The position numbers were made by a program, and so were the translations under genes. From assembly GCA_012728025.1 (NCBI GenBank), contig JAAYFX010000167.1, positions 1-17,491 of the forward strand: a stretch of DNA of 17,491 nucleotides, in the 5' to 3' direction. Under the pieces are notes generated by a model. The model ran no database searches. It saw nothing but the letters and a program-made list of their open reading frames with translations, and had not been told where the DNA came from. Every line of letters begins with the position of its first letter. The stretch's first letter is position 1. Positions 13,193 to 17,491 of the stretch are shown in pieces. The stretch comes from Clostridiales bacterium (GTDB lineage: Bacteria > Bacillota > Clostridia > Oscillospirales > Oscillospiraceae).

Positions 13193-14362
13193 ATGAAACA
13201 AAAATCCGCCTCCAAGCTGCTATGTTCTCTTATTGTCGCCCTTTTACTTTTTTCCTTTTTTCCGGCAAGTATGGCAAGTGCGGCAAACAGCCCTTTTTCA
13301 GATGTAAACGATAGAGATTATTACGCAAGCGAAGTTTTTTCTATGTACAATCAGGGCATTATAAACAGCTATGGGGACGGCCGTTTCCTTCTGGAAAACT
13401 CTATTAAAAACAGCGAAGCTATTAAGCTTGTTTTATCCGTAGCCGGCATTAACTATGCTGGCTACACCGGCAAAACCAGTCCATGGTACTCAGACTGTAT
13501 GGAATGGGCCTATTCAAGCGGCATAGCTCACCGTGAAAATGACCCCAACCCATATACGCTTTTAGATTACAGTCATTATATAGTTGCTCGTCCAGAAAAA
13601 CTAAATACCTATGATGATTTTGTAAACGCTTGGTGCTGGATGCTTGTGAACTCCTCCTTCAACGAAAGTTTCAGAAGTGATATTACCTGCCATGTAAGTG
13701 AAATCGAATACATAATTGATAAAGTTGTTGAGTCTTTTAACTATGCACTTTTTGAATATATGGACTACTCCTCTTTCTTTAACAGTTGGTCAGTAAGAGC
13801 AAACTATTCTATCAACAACAAAAACCAATACCATAATATAAACTTTACTCTTTCTCTTGAAAACGCTCAGGGCATACCAAACAGTACCATCGCATGGCAG
13901 ATACCGGCCTTTGAAAATACCTGCGCTGATATTGTAGCCTCCCTTTATAAAAGCGGCGAACTGCACCCCTCCATGAGTATTAAGGAAAAGGCTTATGCTC
14001 TTTATGTATACACGGCTCTATTGCTGGAATATGACACGAGTTATACAAATTACACCGGCTATGATGCGGCAGTTTCCAATATTGCAGTCTGTCAGGGCTA
14101 TACGGCTATGTATAACTATCTATGTAACCTTGCCGGTGTTCCCATGCGTGGAATGATAGGCGATGTCGGTGTGGAACGCCATGCTTGGTCACGTATATAT
14201 GACGGCGGCGTCTGGTATAATGTCGACACCACTTGGGCTGACCCCATACCCAACACTATGGGCTATTGGGATGATTACTGGTTCTGGCTTACGGATGATG
14301 AAATAAAATACGGCCCAGACCCCAGAACCTTCGACATTGACTGTCTAGGCTATGGTCTATAA
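13193..14362 (+). CDS. Secreted transglutaminase-like protein with an N-terminal SLH-like segment
   Basis: The 389-residue protein begins with a signal peptide: a basic MKQKSASK, a hydrophobic core and a probable cut after MASA near residue 30. Residues 35-115 (PFSDVNDRDYYASEVFSMYN onwards) resemble a single SLH-type unit. The middle (about 135-240) is unassigned. The C-terminal region is a transglutaminase-like core with the triad Cys300 (AVCQGYTAMYNYLC), His330 (ERHAWSRIY) and Asp345 (WYNVDTTWADP). Such bacterial proteins are thought to act as thiol proteases or transamidases at the cell surface; the substrate is unknown. AAGGAG precedes the ATG. It is probably co-transcribed with the phosphatase-fold gene 20 bases upstream. 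Confidence 0.88.
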   Translation: MKQKSASKLLCSLIVALLLFSFFPASMASAANSPFSDVNDRDYYASEVFSMYNQGIINSYGDGRFLLENSIKNSEAIKLVLSVAGINYAGYTGKTSPWYSDCMEWAYSSGIAHRENDPNPYTLLDYSHYIVARPEKLNTYDDFVNAWCWMLVNSSFNESFRSDITCHVSEIEYIIDKVVESFNYALFEYMDYSSFFNSWSVRANYSINNKNQYHNINFTLSLENAQGIPNSTIAWQIPAFENTCADIVASLYKSGELHPSMSIKEKAYALYVYTALLLEYDTSYTNYTGYDAAVSNIAVCQGYTAMYNYLCNLAGVPMRGMIGDVGVERHAWSRIYDGGVWYNVDTTWADPIPNTMGYWDDYWFWLTDDEIKYGPDPRTFDIDCLGYGL

Positions 14363-14374
14363 TTTTTCAAATCT

Positions 14375-14404
14375 TGGGCGCACCTTAAAATTAAGGTGCG
14401 CCCA
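14375..14404. terminator. Hairpin between convergent transglutaminase-like gene and rnhA
   Basis: TGGGCGCACCTTAA (14375-14388) and its exact complement (14391-14404) form a stable GC-rich stem between two convergent genes. U-tracts are poor on both sides, so it is a probable but non-classical bidirectional terminator. Confidence 0.6.
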
Positions 14405-14421
14405 TAATCTTTATATTCGTA

Positions 14422-14856
14422 TTACGAAAACTTATCTCTTTGCTCTACTGCAAGGGCATCGCAGCGGTTGTTAAACTCATTGTCCGAATGACCTTTAACC
14501 CAGTTAAAACTGACCTCATGGACAGAGATAAGCTTATCCAGACGTTGCCAGAGGTCGGGATTTTTAAGCTCACCGTCTTTGCGTTTCCAGCCTTCTGCCT
14601 TCCAGCCTTTCAGCCAGCCTTTGTTTATAGCATTGACTATATATTGGGAATCTGTGTAAAGGGCCACCTTGCATGGCTCTTTCAGAGCTTCAAGAGCCTT
14701 TATAACAGCCAAAAGCTCCATGCGGTTGTTTGTTGTTTCCTTTTCCCCTCCAGATATTTCCCGCTCTATATCCCCATATTTCAATATGGCTCCCCAGCCG
14801 CCGGGGCCGGGGTTTCCAGAGCAGGCTCCATCGGTATATATGGTAACAGACTTCAT
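14422..14856 (-). CDS. rnhA: Ribonuclease HI
   Basis: The 144-residue enzyme cleaves the RNA strand of RNA-DNA hybrids, clearing R-loops and primers. It starts MKSVTIYTDGACSGNPGPGG and carries the metal-binding D9, E47 (NNRMELLA), D69 (YTDSQYIVN) and D133 (NNRCDALA) plus the catalytic-loop H123 (WVKGHSDN). The length fits the E. coli RnhA type without an N-terminal hybrid-binding domain. The frame extends to a TTG at 14871, but the ATG at 14856 has GGAG 5 bases upstream and matches the family N-terminus. It lies downstream of gyrA in the same direction, separated by a hairpin. Confidence 0.96.
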   Translation of the reverse strand: MKSVTIYTDGACSGNPGPGGWGAILKYGDIEREISGGEKETTNNRMELLAVIKALEALKEPCKVALYTDSQYIVNAINKGWLKGWKAEGWKRKDGELKNPDLWQRLDKLISVHEVSFNWVKGHSDNEFNNRCDALAVEQRDKFS

Positions 14857-14874
14857 ATATTCTCCTAACAAGAT

Positions 14875-14914
14875 AAAGGAGTCGGCAAATCTATCTTAAC
14901 TTGCCGACCCTTTA
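14875..14914 (-). terminator. Hairpin between gyrA and rnhA (partial terminator)
   Basis: GTCGGCAA (14881-14888) and TTGCCGAC (14901-14908) form an 8-base stem, extended by AAAGG/CCTTT with a bulge. On the minus strand it is followed only by TTTATCTTG, so it may reduce rather than stop transcription from gyrA into rnhA. Confidence 0.45.
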
Positions 14915-14924
14915 CTAATATTTC

Positions 14925-17465
14925 TTAATTTTCCTCGGTTTCCTCACCATCTGGACAAGCGCCTATCGGTAAGTCAACAGGCTCGTCCTCGTCAGTTTCC
15001 TTTTCTGTGCGGGCAATGGAAATAACTCTGGAGCCTTCGCAAACACGCATGAGTCTGACCCCCTGAGTGTCCCTTCCGAAGGTGCTTATGCTGTCTGCGG
15101 CCATGCGGATTATTGTGCCGTCGTCTGAAATCAGAAGAACGTCATCATTATCGTCAACCACTATGGCTCCGGCTATTTTACCGGTCTTGTCCGTAACCCT
15201 GTAATTTTTTAGACCCATGCCTCCACGCTTTTGTGGGGTCAAGTCATTTCCACGAAGGTATTCTTCAATGGCGGTGCGCTTTCCATAGCCGTTTTCAGTA
15301 ACGGAAAGAAGGCTTCCACCCTGCCTTGCACGGCAGGCGCCAACGCAATAGTCACCCTCACGCAGCCTAATGCCACGAACGCCCATGGCATCTCTGCCCA
15401 TGGCTCTGGCATCAGTTTCCGCAAAGCAGATGGCTGCTCCATCATGAGTTGCTATAAGGATGTTTTGCTTACCGTCTGTCCGGCGGACAGAAATAAGCTC
15501 GTCATCCTCTTCAAGGGTTAAGGCTCTTATGCCAACATTGCGGATATTTTTCAGGGCATTGAGATACATCCTTTTCACTGTTCCCATTTTTGTGACCATG
15601 ACAAGAAATTCTTCGTCATTGTCAAGCTCACGAGCATGAATCATGGCGCTTACCCGCTCGCCTTGTTCAATGGGCAGAAGGTTAATGATGTTCATTCCCT
15701 TTGCTGTGCGGGAGGATTCCGGAACAAGGTAGCCTTTTTTACGATAAACTCTGCCAGTATCTGTGAAAAACAGTATAAAGTCGTGGGTGGAGGCTGTGAA
15801 AACTGTTTCAACATAGTCCTCGTCACGGAGGGTTTGAGCTGCTATGCCCCTTCCGCCTCGCCGCTGGGAGTGATAAGTGTCTGCCGGCATACGCTTTATA
15901 TAGCCCGCACGGGTCAGTGTATAAACACACTCCTCCTCGTCTATGAGGTCCTCAATATCAATATCGTCCTCAACATCCTCTATATCCGTTCTGCGCTCAT
16001 CGCCAAATTTGTCCCGTATGGCGATAAGCTCGGTTTTCAAAACATCCTTTATCATATCCTCAGAGGATAACAATTCCTGATAATAAGCAATCTTTTCTTC
16101 TAAGTCGTGATATTCCGCTAAAAGTTTTTCCTTTTCCAGCCCTTGCAAGCGCTTTAGCTGCATATCCAAAATGGCCTGAGCCTGAGTTTCTGAAAGGCTG
16201 AACTTGTTCATAAGGTTTTGCTTCGCATCGTCATAGCTTTCACGGATGGTGCGTATAACCTCGTCTATATTATCCTGAGCTATTAAAAGCCCCTCAAGAA
16301 GATGGGCCCTGTCCAAAGCCTTTTGAAGGTCAAACTGAGTGCGGCGGGTAATTATCTCCTCTTGAAACTTAAGATACTCGTCCAAAATTTGCCGAAGAGA
16401 TAAAATTTTTGGCTGAGATTGATTGTTTATCAAAGCCAGCATATTTATTGCAAAGGAGCTTTGAAGCTGGGTCTGGGCGTAAAGCCGGTTTAAAACAATC
16501 TGTGGATTTGCATCCTTTTTAAGCTCTATAACTATGCGCATACCGTTTCTGTCAGATTCGTCACGAAGACCTGAAATACCGTCTAAGCGCTTATCCCTTA
16601 CTTGGTCTGCTATATTTTCTATAAGGTTGCGCTTGTTTACCTGATAGGGCAACTCGGTAACTATGATGCGCTGGCGGTTTTGCCCGTATTCTTCCATGTC
16701 GGTGCGGGAACGGATGATAACCCTTCCCTTACCTGTGGCATAGGCGGCACGAATGCCTGAGCGGCCCATTATAATGCCTCTTGTGGGAAAATCCGGCCCT
16801 TTGATATACTCCATAAGGTCAGAAAGCTCTGCCTCGGGGTTTTCCAAAACGCAGATGCAGGCATTAATAACCTCTGTAAGGTTATGGGGCGGGATGTTTG
16901 TTGCCATGCCAACGGCAATGCCGCTGGAGCCGTTTACAAGAAGGTTTGGAAAGCGAGAGGGCAAAACCCGAGGCTCTTTCCTGCTCTCATCAAAGTTTGG
17001 TGTCCAGTCCACCACCTGCTTGTCTATATCCCGAAGAAGCTCGTCTGAAATCCTTGACATCCTCGCCTCGGTGTAACGGTAGGCTGCCGGAGGGTCACCG
17101 TCTATGGAGCCAAAGTTTCCGTGACCGTCCACCAGCATATAGCGCATGGAAAAGTCCTGTGCCAAACGTACCATGGCATCATAAACAGAGGCATCACCAT
17201 GGGGATGGTAGCGCCCCAAAACGTCACCGACACAGGTTGCGGATTTTTTGAAGGGCCGGTCGTTTGTAAGGTTGTCCTCATACATTGCATATAAAATCCG
17301 CCTGTGGACAGGCTTTAAACCGTCCCGAACATCAGGCAGGGCACGGCCGACTATAACGCTCATGGCATAGTCGATATATGAGGTTTTCATTTCTGTGACC
17401 AGCTCTGTGGACACTATTTTTTGCTCGGGATACATTATATCCTCGGGCTTATAATCTTTTGCCAT
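14925..17465 (-). CDS. gyrA: DNA gyrase subunit A
   Basis: The 846-residue subunit is the DNA breakage-reunion half of gyrase, which introduces negative supercoils. It shows the start of the winged-helix domain (LPDVRDGLKPVHRRILYAM, 43-61), the quinolone-determining region HPHGDASVYD (87-96), the catalytic tyrosine Y131 in YRYTEARMS (129-137), a long coiled coil (about 370-500) and the GyrA box QRRGGRG (534-540) that separates GyrA from ParC. The C-terminal beta-pinwheel runs to about 810 and ends in an acidic tail. AAGGTGG lies 10 bases before the ATG. The promoter, or an upstream gyrB, would lie beyond the right edge. Alanine is present where E. coli has Ser83. Confidence 0.98.
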   Translation of the reverse strand: MAKDYKPEDIMYPEQKIVSTELVTEMKTSYIDYAMSVIVGRALPDVRDGLKPVHRRILYAMYEDNLTNDRPFKKSATCVGDVLGRYHPHGDASVYDAMVRLAQDFSMRYMLVDGHGNFGSIDGDPPAAYRYTEARMSRISDELLRDIDKQVVDWTPNFDESRKEPRVLPSRFPNLLVNGSSGIAVGMATNIPPHNLTEVINACICVLENPEAELSDLMEYIKGPDFPTRGIIMGRSGIRAAYATGKGRVIIRSRTDMEEYGQNRQRIIVTELPYQVNKRNLIENIADQVRDKRLDGISGLRDESDRNGMRIVIELKKDANPQIVLNRLYAQTQLQSSFAINMLALINNQSQPKILSLRQILDEYLKFQEEIITRRTQFDLQKALDRAHLLEGLLIAQDNIDEVIRTIRESYDDAKQNLMNKFSLSETQAQAILDMQLKRLQGLEKEKLLAEYHDLEEKIAYYQELLSSEDMIKDVLKTELIAIRDKFGDERRTDIEDVEDDIDIEDLIDEEECVYTLTRAGYIKRMPADTYHSQRRGGRGIAAQTLRDEDYVETVFTASTHDFILFFTDTGRVYRKKGYLVPESSRTAKGMNIINLLPIEQGERVSAMIHARELDNDEEFLVMVTKMGTVKRMYLNALKNIRNVGIRALTLEEDDELISVRRTDGKQNILIATHDGAAICFAETDARAMGRDAMGVRGIRLREGDYCVGACRARQGGSLLSVTENGYGKRTAIEEYLRGNDLTPQKRGGMGLKNYRVTDKTGKIAGAIVVDDNDDVLLISDDGTIIRMAADSISTFGRDTQGVRLMRVCEGSRVISIARTEKETDEDEPVDLPIGACPDGEETEEN

Positions 17466-17491
17466 TGTGTGTATACCACCTTTTTAATTGC

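Noticed and set aside
15231..17290. Several open frames on the plus strand and in other minus frames across gyrA.
   Set aside because: They overlap the unmistakable gyrA coding sequence, have no family features or ribosome binding sites, and are shadows of its codon bias.

Overview
This window looks like a chromosomal segment of an endospore-forming, moderate-GC Clostridia-type Firmicute. The support is a germination protease gene (gpr), Soj/Spo0J-type parA-parB with two canonical parS sites, strong GGAGG-type ribosome binding sites, sigma-A-like promoters with 16-17 base spacers, type IV pilus ATPases, and a CooT-family nickel protein. No mobile element, CRISPR array, rRNA or tRNA was seen. 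Most of the window is housekeeping; the accessory-looking part is about 7.1-14.4 kb.

Left part, 1-2654, minus strand: a truncated pilT and the complete pilB upstream of it form a pilus-motor operon read leftwards from a promoter at 2194-2221. The pilB product carries two tandem MshEN-type c-di-GMP-binding motifs. Upstream of pilB lies rpsT (ribosomal protein bS20) with its own promoter and terminator. Divergent from rpsT, on the plus strand, is gpr (2869-3759).

Segregation block, 3754-7072, plus strand: a parS site embedded in a 34-base perfect palindrome overlaps the gpr stop codon. A second parS lies 74 bases further on, followed by parA, parB and serS (seryl-tRNA synthetase), probably one transcript because the gaps are 61 and 45 bases. 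The serS product is a divergent type with a C-terminal extension, and there is no room for a T-box leader.

Metabolic and metal block, 7130-10726: a CoA-transferase gene (minus) and an Old Yellow Enzyme-type flavin oxidoreductase gene (plus) diverge from a 171-base region with a clear plus-strand promoter and two inverted repeats. Next comes a two-gene nickel cassette. The first gene encodes a Cys/His-repeat protein with a helical C-terminal domain, recalling CooJ with its architecture reversed; the second encodes a CooT-family protein with the Met-Cys start. The cassette has its own promoter and ends at a strong bidirectional terminator.

Right part, 10742-17491: a monoglyceride-lipase-like alpha/beta hydrolase (minus) has its own promoter. 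Just upstream of it is an apparent free-standing minus-strand small RNA of about 88 bases with its own promoter and U-rich terminator. A two-gene plus-strand cassette follows (membrane-anchored endonuclease/exonuclease/phosphatase-fold protein, then a secreted transglutaminase-like protein). Last come rnhA (RNase HI) and gyrA on the minus strand. GyrA has alanine at the position equivalent to E. coli Ser83, a residue linked to intrinsically lower fluoroquinolone susceptibility in other bacteria. Having gyrA and parA-parB-parS together suggests an origin-proximal location, but no dnaA or DnaA-box cluster is in the window.
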